From Annulohypoxylon bovei var. microspora (taxonomy: Eukaryota; Ascomycota; Sordariomycetes; Xylariales; Hypoxylaceae), in NCBI GenBank assembly GCA_022836615.1, contig MU405317.1, positions 62,001 through 126,000 on the forward strand: a stretch of DNA of 64,000 nucleotides. Direction: 5' to 3'. This document shows, piece by piece, positions 32,901-47,400 of this stretch. The first letter of the stretch is position 1. Each line of letters begins with the position of its first letter. The notes under the pieces are model-generated. The model was not told the origin of the DNA, searched no databases, and worked only from the letters and a program-made list of their open reading frames with translations. A program made the translations under genes and the position numbers.

Positions 32901-35900
32901 AAACCCCCGATGAACACTGATACATCCATAGTTCTATATATAAAGGTAATGCGCAGCCACGTGTCCATACCTCCCGCAAATGATAGTCTGGGGAACGGTT
33001 GGGTAAAGACGCTCAGCCATTCCGCCCTTGGGTACGTAGATAGTATATGCATACCTATTGTATCCAAATAAGTTACTACAGGATATCATTCTTACCTTGA
33101 GGCTAGATTTGTTGATTGTCCCTAAACTAGAAGGTCTTTATCACGAGTCATCTTCCCTTACTTGCGTTTAAAATGGAGTGATATATGCATGCTGCAGGGT
33201 GAGCTCTTCCTAGACCTATCTCGGCTGTTAGGTTCCAGTTCTCACTGCAGAAGACCGCATCGGTATCGTACAATATATGCAGGACCGTATACCGCATGTA
33301 CATACATACAATATATACCTAGGTAATGTAACCTGCAGCCTGCAACCCTGTCCGCCCCCTGCGCACATGCGGCGCTTAAAAATGACGAACCCACGAGCTC
33401 GAGGCTCAAGCGCCGCCAGTTCGTGCGCGGCATCGGCAAACCATCCAGGTAGCTATCGACCCGGACCCCAATTATATCATCGTAGATGACCCTACGTGGC
33501 TCCATTGGCGGCAGCGAATTGACATTCACACCTCCTATTTGTCCACTCGTGCAGGTGGTGGCTTAAATTTCCTAGTTGCTTGGCACCACCGTGAACCACT
33601 GACGGCACGCAAAGTGCTTGGCTCGCGGGCGGACAGAGCTGGTTGGCCAGATGGCCGTTCCGATGAGCGGGAGCTTGAGCTTGCATTCTGCGGGGGATTA
33701 AATCGAGTCCTACGCTCAGCCGCAGTTCCACGTGCTCGACATACTTGCATTTCCTTAGGTGCTTTAAAAAGGCCACTTGGGGATTTGCCAATTCCATCGT
33801 GGTAGTTGTTGTGCCTTAAGGCTATGTACTACCAACCACCGTAGCAATAAGAATCATGTTTCCGCTGTCACACACAGCCTTGAAGGAGCAGTACGTAATA
33901 CTTCGTGCCCAAAATATCCTCGCAGCAGATGGACAACACGTGACGTACAGGAAGCAGCTGCAGAATCTCCTATTCCGAAAAGGGGGGAAAGGCAATATAT
34001 CGAGTAACACAACATCTCTTGATACACAGAAAAAGAAATACCGTAAGACTCATAAGATGACATCTTCCTACCTTAACATATCAACCCCCTCTCAAAGATA
34101 ACCGTGATATGAAATAGAATCAACACAGCTACTCATACCATTTTCCCCCTCTTCATACCTAGGTACCTACCTAGGTAGGTAGGTATGTTAGCCATTTATC
34201 CGTCACAGAGTTCCAGGCCATCCCTGGTTCTATGAATGCCTCGATTGACGAACTCAGGTGACTACATCGATCTATGACATCCATAGAAAATTATTTACTT
34301 CGGGATTTCGGTAAAATCCACGTTTCAAAGATATCGCTGGCTCTGGCTGGCTGTTAAGGCACCACGACTGACAAATACTACAACTCACATCACCTCTACC
34401 GATAATAGAAGCTTCTTAAGTTCACTAAACCCGAACTCTAACTCCATATCTTCCACCTAAGGGGTTCCCGTCTTACCCAGTCCTATGGATGACATAACTA
34501 CGCGGAGATCAACTTCAGGTGTAGCACGTAGCTCGTTTATACTCTATTCTAAGTTCACTACTCTTCAATATTTATCTCCAATGCTGATATGTCTCAGGTT
34601 TAGCGAGCCTATACCCCACAGATATCACCATCTATCAGTATTATAACTAGAAAGGGGCAACCTTATGAACGGCAGATTTTCGTGGATATTATGTGAAGGT
34701 GCTATAGGGATGTCTCTTTATGCACCTATATATTATGACTAAAGGTAATCACATACCAGTGACGTATTTCTCATTATATTTTTATTAACCCCTATCATAG
34801 GATCTACATCAGGACTGAGGTGCTCGATATACTACCTCAATCAGTTTGCGACAGAAAATAGACCCCTCCGTTAGTGATAGGCACCTGAATACCTAGGCTA
34901 CATTATTGTCATAGCCTTGGAAACGATTACTTTTGCAAAATATGAGAACTAAGCTAATAGACAGGCCTTGTCTCTAGTACGAGACATTTGTAAGTTCATC
35001 TAGATTTTCGCTATTTTTATGGCCGTTGGCAAGACTTCCCCTTTATCCCGATCACCTCTCTAATTGTGGCACATCATATATGGCGGAGTCGATTATGTAT
35101 CCTATTTTAATCTTAACGTCTAAAGGCTAGTCCTCGCTATGTCTTTCCGTGAAGAGTTTTAGGAACGTAAGCGATTCACATCGAGATCTTAGGAAGGGTG
35201 TAGGTACCGTTGATAATAGCGATACCTCTCAAGCCCGTTAAGATCGCCAACTGGTAGAATACCGGGTTCAGTTATTATATCAAAGACTTCTCTACACGCA
35301 TGCTTTACTGCGCTATCACCTACCTGTCTACTTAGGTAGGTACCTAGGTATTGCTGGCAAGACACCGAACAGATCGCAGTGATCTATTGGTCTCATGATG
35401 GCCAAATACATGGCGTATAATGATTAATACTAGCAAGAAAATGAGCACATTCGAGTAGAAAACTCCCGGTTTCGATGTGGGGGTCTTTATTACTCTTTAG
35501 GGGGTGAACGAACCCTCGTGGAAGCGAAGCTCATCCTTCAGTTTCAACCGAAAGTGCCTTAACTTGACTGATAGCATGTCAAGTGAGACTTGCCAATATC
35601 CCAAAGGGGTTTACATAGCAATATTAACCTAGGGCTTTCAAGGACACTGATAATCGGCTTCTTGTACCTATTTCTAGGACATGATTTCTAGGCATCGGGC
35701 AAGGAGATGGCCGGGCGAGCACATAGAAGGTCTACGGAACTGAGTCGTATGAAATACCTACGTATTAAAGGGGTAACCATACTATCTTCCTACTTTCACC
35801 AAGATGTGTACCCGATCACTCAACCTCCCTAACGCGGAGTGGAATTTTCAATATTTTAACTCACGACGTCTAGAAATATCATGTGCTAGATTGTAGCATA

Positions 35901-38900
35901 GGGTGATTAGGAGCGCTTGTTCTATTAAACGATCGTGGACATCAACATAACGCCATTCTTCCCCTTCACAGGGGCGATAGACCTTTATTAGTCTTATGTA
36001 CCAAGGCACCTAGCCACCAGGCAGAAACCGAGCACTGCAATAAATAGGGGGTTCAATGAATGGCTATGTGACCTATGAAGTAGGTCATATGGTAGGTAAT
36101 TTCCACTGAACAGTCGGATATACCAAAACAACCTAGCGTACGACAGGATCGCCAAGTGCCAGTGCATCGGGATCAGGACATATCAGATGATTTTTACCCG
36201 CCTTCCGTGAAGGGTTAGGGATTTGCTAAGAGGCATATAGCGCCTGTCACCAAACCAACATGAATCTAGAACAAGGGTATTATATCGAGGCTGAAATTGA
36301 TATATGGTGTGGCTAAGATTTACACACATATGTAGGTACCTAGTATTGTGACCTACCTAAGGTATGTTTCCTTAGATTGCAGCTTACTTCCCCGACTTTA
36401 TGTAGGACGTTGTCTCATGATGTCTAGCAATGCTCCCCCTTTCTTTGATTCCTACCTACCTACAAAAACATTACTTACAACTACGAGATGTGCTCTAGGA
36501 CTTATGTACCTACGTAAAGCGTTGGTGGCTTAATAGTTCACGTAGGTGTATTAGGGTCGTACCATCAAAGCGATTCTCGTAGGTATGTCTTCGTAGATCA
36601 ATACGTACAAGCTTATTTTCACGATGTCCACGAATTACGTCTTGTTTCTGTCGTAGACGTACCCCAAGCATGCGCCGAGTCTCATTGAAGATCCTGCAGG
36701 ACAGCAGACGACTCATTTTTTACCCCCAACAGAACTTAGCTCATCAGTAACACCTACGTACACTCTCGGTCCGACTATCATAGCTTGATAGGTAGTTTAG
36801 GTACGTAGACCAGCAGTAAAGATTAGGCAGCGAGTTGATCAGCGGGCATTGCCGCAGCTTGGATCCAGTTCTAGCTTTGAACCGCCCCTTTCATTCGCCA
36901 ACCCCAGCCGACATCCGAGGCTTACCGTGGACGCAAAAAGGGACGTGCGGAAGGCTTTCCGTTGAGCATCCTTTCGTTGCTGGATCAGGCTGATAAGGAT
37001 GCTTACTGCTTGCTGTAGCCGGACCGCATCTCGCTTTGATCGCGGGGAAAGGGGAAGCGACATGTCCTCCTGCTGAAGTCTGCCACACCACGGTTCCTCC
37101 CAAGAGTCCTACGTCCAAGTTGGCCTTGATTTAGATCGAGTTGAAAGGTAATATAGATGGTTAATCTTAAAAGTCAATGCTCCGCTCCTTCCGGGGTGAT
37201 TAGTAAGGGATGTTTGTCGGTGTTGAGATATCACTTGAGGTTCTTAATATAATTACAGAACTATATCTGAGATCAATAGAGGAAGTCATTCTATAGCTCA
37301 TTTTTCCTACACCGAATCGATTCTAGCAGTTGGAAATGATACCGAATAAACTGCGTCGGCGTTCGGTCTTGAAGGGGGGATATAATCTAAGGATCGTCTT
37401 GGATATATCATATCATGGCGTAATTGAATACCTAAATCTATATACGCGTGTTCTATCTGTATTTGGCCGGTCGAGATCTCTACGGAAGCTCCGAGATATA
37501 AAGTCGATATCATGATATCGGTCTACCTATTTCATCCATGCTGGTGAATGGCGCGGCCGTATTGCCATCGAATCGACACGAACATTGATCCTTTGAGCCG
37601 CAATGTCGACCGGCGGCACAGTGTAAGAACTTAGATAATGAATGAATTTTTCTTTGGTGGAGATCGCCTTCCTGCATTTCCATGGTTATCTTGACTGGCT
37701 GTGCTATTAGTCGACCGAGTTTACCGTCAAAGCGGATCTGCGGTCGTGCCCACCATAATTTCTTGGTGGCAAAGAAAAAGGATTTCGGTATCTTGCTTTA
37801 GCTCCTATCCACGATCTGGAGTTGCAGCCGGTATCCTCATCCTTCTCTCGGCATCGGGTGCAACCCATACGGAAGGTCTGCGGTCACACATAGTGCAGCT
37901 ACGAACCCTGCTGGGCAGAGAGCTCTGGAGACGCCTATGTAATATGACGTGAGATCCTTCGGTCAACGAGGCGAGATCCTCTTCGGTGGTGAAGGCAACG
38001 GACCGCCGCTAAACCCCCGGTTGTCAAGGTGTCATAAGCTAGGTAAGCTAGGAAGATAGACGTATTTCCTTATCCGAGCAGTGAAAGCATACTACGTAGT
38101 AGAAGGGACGAACGGGCATGATCAACGCAGGGGTTGTTTGCTTGAGATGATTTCCAAGGATGGAGATGCAAGGGGTCCTATGCACAACGATTAATTAAAT
38201 GCAGCCGAGATTCAGCCCTAAACCTGTTCGGAAGCATTGACGCGGAACATGGGGTTGAACCGTCCTATTCCTCATTCGGAGGATCGGTGAGCTGTCACAT
38301 CTGTCAAGTAGCTCCCATCGGGGGTGTCTTCCTGTTTGCGTATTTAGGACATCATGGGGTGCCTTGCGGCGTACAAAATGACAAATAGGCTTATTCGTCC
38401 TAGCAAGTTTACGGACCGATCAATGAACGACGAGAAATCATGCGTACGATAGTATCCGGAGAAGGTCTTTGATCCAAAATAGGGGGTCGTATGGGAAGTA
38501 TTTGCCTAGAGTAAGCAGTTCCTAGTTCCTAGTTCCTACATTGTACTTAGCAAGCATAGCGAGCGTCCCTGGGGTTCCCCGGAGATTAGTAGTTCGCATA
38601 AGGATCCATATGAGAAAAACGGCTTCGCATTTCGCCGGTTAATCTAAGTGACGTCAACATCGCCGACGTCGACTAGCAGCTCGACATCTTTCGCATGAAA
38701 TGGATTTGTTTCGGTGTTGGTGTAAAAGTGGCTGAGCCTCACCCTGAAAACCAACATTGGCTGTTATTTTTCTCCCGTGAACTAATGATCGCGCCGCGAC
38801 ACTAAGAACTCCCTCGGTGTAGCCGAAGCCGCTCCACGAAGTAAGCGAGGGATTTTAAGAAGGACAGAAAAAAAATATTCCTCGAGACTGTCCGACAGCG

Positions 38901-39438
38901 CGCGGTGAAAAAAAAAGAAGGGGAAGAGGCAATGTTAAAAATAGACAAAAAAGGGGAAAAAAAGTACTTTTTTAACATGGAGAAATTTTGCAAGCTGACG
39001 ACTCTTGATATGTCAGGAAATAAGATATATACATAAACGTAAGAGAAAGGAATAAGGAAATAGTCGTAATAGGCGTGAGCAAAATAGTACCGTTCTCTCC
39101 AATCCAAGAAACCACTGTTGCGAAACAGGTATATCCTTTTTCCAAATATAACCGCCCAATGTAGAAAGAGTCCCAGAATGACATGCTAAAACGCCCTAAA
39201 GGCATGCTGAGATATTGCCTAGAGAGGTTGCCAAGATGGATCTTTGGATCCAAGATCCCGGGATAACGCGGCTTGGTTACCAACGCAGCCACTGGTCCAA
39301 ACTCATCGGAGCTCCTCCGGCTCCTCCGGGATAGCTACTTGCGCCTCGATCTTTCAGAATATTGCGAAGCCCATATCGCCTCCCCTTTTAAGAATGTCGA
39401 AATCGATCCAGTGTTTCGGGTAATAGTGTTTTCATTAG
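29941..39438. other. Gene-poor region (about 9.5 kb)
   Basis: Read on both strands, no open frame exceeds about 110 codons and none has a recognisable domain, splice-joined extension or coding bias. Composition is moderately AT-rich, not the extreme expected after heavy RIP. Short TAGG/CCTA motifs recur (34157-34182, 35325-35350, 36330-36362). A small triplicate AGTTCCT lies near 38517-38540. No rRNA or tRNA was recognised. It may be decayed mobile DNA, long non-coding transcripts or plain intergenic sequence. Confidence 0.5.
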
Positions 39439-40404
39439 TTATCGACGATGTTCAGGGGGGACATTATCGCCGTAGAACCCTCCTTGGCTACCAGAAGCTA
39501 GACAGGCTAGACAGACACCGCCGCCGTAGACGCGGGTATGCCGCTTCCAACCAGCTCCCGAATCGTCCATCACCGATACGATCTCGCCTTTCACGTCGAT
39601 CTCCCTATGGTTAGACTCAAGTGACTCGTGTGGCGCAAGGGGCAAAATTGGACTCGAGGACGGGAACGAACTTGGCGGAAAGGATGATTCGCCATGTTCG
39701 TGGTCCGGATGAGCAGGCCCGAGAGGCAACACCTTCGTATAAGATCTTCTTCTCGGGATAGAAGGAGAGTCCTGGTCATGGGGCAACGCAGTAGACATCG
39801 ACCCCGGCGAAGGTGACAGCGTATAATCTGGATTCGGCTGGTGGTAGAAGCTCGTGTCCAGATCACCCATGCTCGACGCCGCAACGCTCAACCGACGATC
39901 CTGAAAAGTGAAAATACCTGTCGAGAGAACGGGTGGTGTTAGTGGTAGTGGTGGCGGTGGGCCAAATTTGAGAGTTAGTGGCGTGCCTGCGTCTATGCCC
40001 ACGGAAGCTGTCCTGTCTTCCTCAAGGGCCTCCCCCTTAACTCGCTCTCGAGACCCGTCCCGCCCATATTTCTTTTCGTCATCACCCAACTTTTCAGTCG
40101 CCCGTAACTGGGAAATCCCTGACGGCCGGTTGACTGACATGATGTCGTTCTGAAAGGCGGCTCCACGTGACTTCTCTGAAATCCAAAGTCCCTGAAGGGT
40201 AGTTGGACTAGCATCTAGCTTGCCGGTGTAGGTCAGAGGGGGAGCCTTATATCTTCTCTTGAGCACGCGTAGTACTACACCGAGGAAGGCCAGTGCCAGG
40301 AAAATAAGCGCGACTCCAGATAAGAGCCGCAGCTGGATTCCCGGTACTGGATATAAGGTATTGTTACCATGGGTCTCCTGCAGAGGGAGATTGACAGCGG
40401 GCAT
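39439..40404 (-). CDS. Conserved single-pass fungal membrane protein
   Basis: A single exon encodes 321 residues. There is no classical signal peptide; one TM helix lies at about 27-45 (SGVALIFLALAFLGVVL), followed by a basic stop-transfer RVLKRRYK. The long cytoplasmic part is Pro/Ser-rich. The C-terminal 45 residues look the most conserved: KGEIVSVMDDSGAGWKRHT, then RVYGGGVCLACLASG and GGFYGDNVPPEHRR. I recall this ending from uncharacterised proteins of many Pezizomycotina, with no assigned function. It is isolated between two gene-poor stretches, which argues for selection on the coding sequence. Confidence 0.78.
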   Translation of the reverse strand: MPAVNLPLQETHGNNTLYPVPGIQLRLLSGVALIFLALAFLGVVLRVLKRRYKAPPLTYTGKLDASPTTLQGLWISEKSRGAAFQNDIMSVNRPSGISQLRATEKLGDDEKKYGRDGSRERVKGEALEEDRTASVGIDAGTPLTLKFGPPPPLPLTPPVLSTGIFTFQDRRLSVAASSMGDLDTSFYHQPNPDYTLSPSPGSMSTALPHDQDSPSIPRRRSYTKVLPLGPAHPDHEHGESSFPPSSFPSSSPILPLAPHESLESNHREIDVKGEIVSVMDDSGAGWKRHTRVYGGGVCLACLASGSQGGFYGDNVPPEHRR

Positions 40405-40660
40405 GCTTGCTGATTGGGGAAACTAAATAACAAGGTGTGCTTCCTGTGCCGTCTGGGGTCGGGCCTTCACCGATGTATCTTGTATATTAGTAAATCGAAG
40501 CTCGGGGGGTGGGCCGGCCTGTCGATCGGGACGACCTTAGGACTGAGCAAGGATTCCCGCTGAGTAAAGCGGGATTGGCCACAATATCGGGACACCATGA
40601 AATGTGCGCAAACACGGGCATAGAGTGGCCCGGCTCTCAGGCCAGGAGGAGAGAGAGGGA

Positions 40661-40697
40661 GTGTGTATGTGTGTGTGTGTATGTGTGTATATGTGTA
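40661..40697. repeat. (GT)n-type microsatellite
   Basis: An interrupted GT/ATGT repeat lies about 260 bp upstream of the 40404 start codon. Confidence 0.85.
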
Positions 40698-41455
40698 GGC
40701 GAAGAACAATATGACCTGATAGGTGCAGGATAGGTAGGTCGCGGTCAGCTCGTTGGTAAACAGACTCAACAAACAAGGCTCCGTCGGCCGGGCTTACACG
40801 TTGGGGTCCCAAAAGGAGGGCTAGGAAGATAAAATCACTCGCGTTTGCATATAGCAGAGGGGACGAATCTGGTTCTGATAGATTATCTCGAGCTTGCAGC
40901 ACGCGAGAACTAAGCTTTTGAAGACTACCGAGCTGATAAATCTAGGCGACGGTGATAGATGTAGTAGACGTGCCGTAATGTCGATAAAGGGTTTGAAGAG
41001 ACTGGAAAAGTGGGAGGAGAGGAAAGATTTATACAGGGACAACATAGAACTAGTGCCACTACGTAGAATCAGGGTCCCATCACCAAGACTTAACTTGGAC
41101 ATGAACAAGGAAGATGGACTATCTATGGAGAAAAGTACACTCATGAAAACAAGCAGCCCTAGCGTCCGGGGAGGGTGTGAGTGTAAGTGGAGAGTAGATG
41201 TGAGAGAGAGTAGTTACTTTCGCATTATAGGCCCCGCTATCCTTCGTCAGTCAGCCTCAATTGAAGAGACATAGATACTTGGCGGCTTGCCTCCTCGGGG
41301 GCGTATGAGAGGACTCAGAGACACCACTGAGCAAACATGCTCTTCATAGTCAAGCAAAGTGCGGGCAAGAAGGCAAAACATCCATCAGCTTGCTTGACTA
41401 TATATGTAATCAGAGGGACCCATGACGATATAGATTGGACAAGAAGAAGAGGATG

Positions 41456-41490
41456 TGGTGGTGGTGGTGGAGGAGGAGGGGAGGGAGAGC
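41456..41490. repeat. GGT/GGA purine-rich simple repeat
   Basis: Several GGT triplets are followed by GGA-rich sequence in non-coding DNA. Confidence 0.7.
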
Positions 41491-44400
41491 TCGAGGGTAG
41501 GTGATGGGTGTGTGAAGGAAGGTTATTAGACCATAACGCCTTTCCTGCTGTCATGCTGCACGATAACAAAGCGATTCATCGTGCATACGAAACTGGGGCA
41601 AAACGACCAGGTCCATGAGCGCACGGTCGACGTAATTGCCAGCGGCTCGAAATTACGCCGTAAGCTTAGCCGCTGAGTCGGGATCTGGCCGGGCACTTCG
41701 GTCGACAAGGTCGAGAAAGTAGACAAGCAGACAAGGTAGCACGAGACTAGTGCAACCTGGGATGATGTGGAAAAGGACGAGGCGGGATTCAAGAAAATCA
41801 GCACGTAGGTATGTATGTAGGTAGGAATGTAGGTAGGTAGCTAGAATCTAACAGATTAAGAGAAGAATCCCTGTTGGACTTCACCAAGCCCAATGAGACT
41901 TAGGAGTTGTTCGGACTTTTGTAAGTGTCTGTGGAGTGTTGTGGAGCTTGGTTGGGACATCGAAGTTGACTTTGCCTGTCGTAAGGAGGAGCCTCTCCTT
42001 GAGTCCTTGTGCACATTATTAGGAGGCGCCGGGACTTCGATTAGTTTAGATATCTAAATGAGAGTCATCGTCACACGAGTACAGCTGTAACTCGTAACGC
42101 AGTCATAGTTTTCCCGTAACAAAGGTGTTGTGACGCTCGGGCTTAAGAAGGCGTCAGCCTTCGCGGGCGCAAGACTTGACTACTAGGTATGTACAGTATT
42201 TTATCATGGATGATGGATGTCAGGGAGTGCTGGTCCGTGTGACGAACTAGATAATAATGGGACGTCTACATAGAGGTATGTACGTAGGTAAATATGTAGT
42301 TTGGTATAAGTAGCTGAAGTTAAATCCAATGAAAAATCGAAGAAGTGTGAATTCCAGGGTCTACGCCCTAAGGTATGCACGGCATGTGAGCATACCTACT
42401 ATGTACGTCCCCTATTCCCATCTGTGTTCCCTACCTACCTAATACCTACATATCCAAACATGCCCCTAATCCTAGCGACGCAGGGTTATAGATAGCTGAC
42501 TGGATGTGCAACATACTACACCTGTACACAAAAGGCAAATGGTGTAAATGTATGTATGTATGATCGCCGTCAAGAGGCGGGCTGGCTGTAGAGCGCCTTA
42601 TATGCGATCTAAGGATACGGCGTTAAGCAAACGCGACCAATCCTTTGAAACATCAAGGGAGAGAACTAAGCAGACGGTTAGCATACCCGGAAACAAAAGT
42701 AAGCTCGTTGACGAGGGCCAATGGGTCCGCAGGCATTTTGATGCGCCGTTGAGCTACCAGGGATTTATTTGCCAGACGACTTCTAGAACGAGTTAGCCTC
42801 GTTTTCATTGTCGCTACCTGCATTACCACCTAGCAGCTATTAGTACTTATCTAGTGAACGGGGTTCAGCTGAGGTGAGCCCTACGCCGCCCTAACAACCT
42901 GGTCGAAGGTCGATCCTTGGCGCACCGAGGGACCGGGGATAGGAGGAAACGAGGTTGGCAAGTTAGTACCGAAAAGAGGAACATGTCTTAATAAGAAACA
43001 GGATGAGGTTGGACAAGAAATACTTTCGAAACATTCGAATCGTAGTATCTCCTTTGTTGCCTATCCAGTCTATTTAGTTTATTTACTATTACTATTTAGT
43101 GATTACCTATGATTAGTATGAAGCGAAACACGACCTTTTACCTACTTCCTCCTACACCGTCTTATAATACGCAAGGGATCGCGACATCCTACATGTTTCT
43201 TGCAAGTAAGTGAATGCTGACGCCGGGGGGGAGTATTTGCGAAATGACCAGTACGAAAAAAAGAAGCTAGGGATAAACATGTCTAGGGTACGTCGTCTTT
43301 CTCTTTCTCTCCGTCTTTTTAAGTCGATATACCCAAGTTGGTAATTAGTTGTTGCTCCCTAGCGAATAATAAGCGACATGTGATCATGTAATATACGTAA
43401 GTGCAATCCCGCCAAGAAACGCCTTTTTATGATGGGTCTGTCATATTCGTGACATCGTCAATATCGCGGCTGCTTCGACCCGAAGTCTCGCTCTCGCTAT
43501 ACTCTCTACCTACACCTACATATGCATGCCTACCTTATTACCTCCCTAGGGTATGTATAGCTATATGCACCTCGTTTAACTCGTCCTGATGCTTATAATG
43601 GCAGCTCGCTATACATATGTACAATACATACACCTACGTACGGACCGTTCGTGCGGTACGCATATGCACATTAGGCCCGGTTGATTCGTCAATGCGCCAG
43701 AGCGGCACAGTGTACCCTAGGCCAGTGGGTAAATAAACAAGGTAGGCGGCATATGTATGTATGATATGCCCTTAGCCCTGGAGAAGAGAAGTGCCGTTGG
43801 CGTCGATGATGGATCTTGGTTACATCCGTGGGTGGCTGACGATATGGTAATGGTGAACATTGAATCTTGAAAGTTGCTGCATGTCTAGGCGGTAGGTAGA
43901 TACGAATTACGGAGCACGAAGTAAAAAAAGAGGCCCGTCTAGGGCGGCCAGTAACATTTTGGGGGCGAAATCGATAGTGCGATTGGCAGCAAATAGCCAC
44001 TCATGAGCCTTATGGGATAGTGTTATGGGTTGTAGCGGGAACAAGAAAAGTTTATAGGATCATGTTCAGCTGAACTAAACCCCGGCCAACCATCCCTATT
44101 CGTCAATCTACCTTCACCTTCTTTTTGTCTTGTGCCGAGATGCTTCAGAGCCGGCCAATACAACCCTACAACTCTATTCATCCATCCATCTGTGGTGTAC
44201 AGTATCGTGTCTTTCGTCAACCATCACGGCTAATATTTCTATATCCGCTTAGCTCATGTTTATTTCCCCCTCTTCTCCTTTCTTTTTATAAATATGAGGG
44301 GTCGACATGTCGACATAATAGGTTGAAGCCACTTACGCTATTATAATTTAGAACGAGGCGAAAAGAGTCCGTCACCATGTACGTCTTCTGGTACCTCATT

Positions 44401-47400
44401 CGTCTCTGTCTATCGACGCCATGCTTGACGATAATACATCGCTAGGCGACTGCGACGCTGTCCGACATATCGATTAGTAGCCGTGAATGGTCAGCCTTGC
44501 CACCGACTTCATCGATTCAGCAAGGCTTGCTAATAGGATCCCTGTCGCTTCGTATCAGACATCCTGTTTGGCTACTACGCAGCTACGGAGGGCGCAAGCA
44601 AGCAGGTTTTCTGTCTTGGTGACCATATTCATTTTTTTCTTACCTGAAATCTATTATCTACACCGCCTCTCTACTACGCAATCCGTGCCCGGTATAGGTA
44701 TCTATAACTAGTTAGAATCTTTCTAGTTTACATAGTGTACCTAACCTAGCGTTTTTTTCTTCCGATGATAGTAAAGTTACGATTTACTACGTCGTAAGGA
44801 GACGCGCAATCTTAAACGGTGGACATGGGCCTGGGGTTTTTATTGTTGACCCTTGGCTGGAGGCTCTTGGGGATGAAGGCGAATGTAACGCCGGTTGATG
44901 GGAGTTAAGAAACACTGCCCACTGCTCATGGCCGCCACGTTGCAGTACATCGTATTCCCGGTTTCCTGGCTTGATTTCTGACCGCTATATTACTATAGTA
45001 AAAGGAAGATCAAAGCCCGAATTCCTGATTCAACATCCTCATCGCCGTCAAGTCGACGCGAGTCGTCGGAGGCATGTTTGCGTCGTCATCACATTGCAGC
45101 TTCTTACACGTAAACCTACCTCTTGCTCACCTCGGCTTGGAGACGAGCAGAAACTTTCGTCCGTCTCGTACTGACTAAATAATGCAAATGGATCATTACC
45201 TAAGTCAGCTACTACCTACTACTCTATCTTACTATGCTGATTCTACCCCCGTCAGGAGCTCATCATCCGGGGAGGTATGTAAGTTCCTAGTCTATATCGT
45301 CTGCTTATTGGAAAGGTCGTCCGCGGCAAATGAGATGTGAGTCGGGGTAGCGCTTAACTCCCCTTTAAGATCGCTTCGACTGTCGCATCGGCGGCTGAAG
45401 GACCCAATTGTCATCACGAACGCCCGCTTATTCAGTACGACAACTAGGTATCCATCGACTTTCCTTATGACTGCACATGTGCTCCACTGACAGACCCCGG
45501 TCGCCAATGATAACCTATGGACATGATCTTGCCTGTTGCTGCAATATCTCTCAGCCCTACGAGATTTAGGCTCGGAGATCCTGTAGTCGATCCACCACAC
45601 TGCATTTCCCGATCCCTACGGATCATTGGATGTCAAGCCACTTAGATTCCGATTAGTCACACTGTGGCCTGCTACCCCTTGTCCGTAGGTCATCATTTAG
45701 AGGCCTGCGTTACACCCCGAATCCGAATCCGCGTCGTCGTATCGTAGCCGACTAACGATCACCAACATAGCCCATACCTCTCTACCCAATCTTAGCTACG
45801 AAACGCGACTCGTCCTAAGCGCACCTCTAAACAGTCGCATATAAATTGCCATGGCGAAAACAATGACCTACATTATGTCCTCACTCCTCACTCAACTGTC
45901 GGGATCCCCAGCAGCTTGTCTTATGTCCAGCCCAGCCCGACAGAGTACCAGAACACGTGATTACCAAGGAGTCTGCCTGCGCCCTGTACTTACGCCTGCG
46001 CTGACGCTATTCTTCAAGATCTTGGGGCCTTTTGGCTCTCCGCTTCCCACATGGCAGATGCAATGCGGGACCTACATAAGCTACCTGTGCGATCCAAAGA
46101 GAGGCCTCCTTTTCGACCTGGTCTGCCCGGGTCGGGCGACTCCTTCTCCCTGCCCGTCCTACTGGTTCATTTACGGGTTGGGTTGTAAACATAACCAACA
46201 AATTAGCCGTCCACTCGGCTACCTATTTAGTACCTCATGTTTTTGTTGATGCTTCGAAGCCATCTTTATTTGCGTCCTAGAAAAATAGAAAAATAGAAAA
46301 CAACAAACAGAGATCCTGTCGTCTCGTTTACCTCCCGAAACGTCGGAGCCTCACGGCTGCGGTATATCGTCCTATGCCACCTCGGTCTTGTCAGCTTATC
46401 GTACCTAGGTACTCGGCGACGGCGCGGATTTAAACGATTGCATATTAACTATAAGTAACATCGAATCTTGCGTATCTACCTACGTGGCGCTAATGATTAC
46501 CTAGTCGACCAAACCGTAGCTTATCTGAGTTCGATCCCAACGATGTACCAGTTGGCCGAAAAGTCAACGTACCTATCTCGTAGCTCGACGTTATAGCCCA
46601 CTTTCGTTCACACTCTAGCATGCTGACGGACTGCCGTGTCCCTAGGCTTATTCTGGTTACAAATACCTCATGCGTCGAGGGACGCCTTTGTCATCACTCC
46701 GCTGTCCTCGGATGTTGAAGCCGTCACTTGGGCTCGGAACTTGAAGAGGATTGCTCTCGTCTGAGTCATGCTCCCATGATACCATTACAAGAAACAAAAT
46801 TGAACCTCCCCCGCCATCGAGCACACGGCAGGGTCCCGGCTGGAAAGGCTCGTAAGGGCCGGTCTTCCTACCTATACATGATGTAGTCTCTTTGCCGTTT
46901 TAGGGCATGTTAGCTTGTAGGGATAGGATTCCGAGCTTCCTAACCCCTGTCTAGGACAGGACATCGATCGAAAACTAACGTTAGCTGAATCAGCACTTAG
47001 GGCCACCATATGTATACCAACAGGCATCAATCAATGTCCACTCGGGGTTGGGTAAATCGGCTGACAAATTCAAAGGGAAGACATGTCGTTTGCTTCATCA
47101 TTAAAGTAATTACACGCAGGTTGCATATATAGTATCATTTTGCGAGGTCGTTGTTTGTAGTATACTGCTTGGTACAGGCGACCTAGGAAGGTAGATAGGT
47201 AATCAGACGCCAATCTATAGACTATAATAGGAATAATATCTTTTAATCCCCCACAATTTTGAGTAGCGTTCTCGAATCTCAGAGCTCGTAAATCGACGTC
47301 TTATGTTGCTTCCTTTGCGACTTTGGGGGCTAGGCGACGCAGGTCAGTTGCGGCACAAGACCACATGAAATGGATAACTTGCATATATTGGGCATCAGAG

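Noticed and set aside
38802..39292. Overlapping minus-strand frames with hydrophobic stretches
   Set aside because: They lie just downstream of the 39439 stop; hydrophobicity comes from A/T-rich runs, and no homology is evident.
45851..46249. 132-codon plus-strand frame
   Set aside because: Cys/Ser/Pro-rich with no domain, no signal peptide and no support from flanking splice sites.
46500..46560. Possible tRNA T-arm (GAGTTCGATCCC)
   Set aside because: Arms do not pair and no D or anticodon arm is found upstream.
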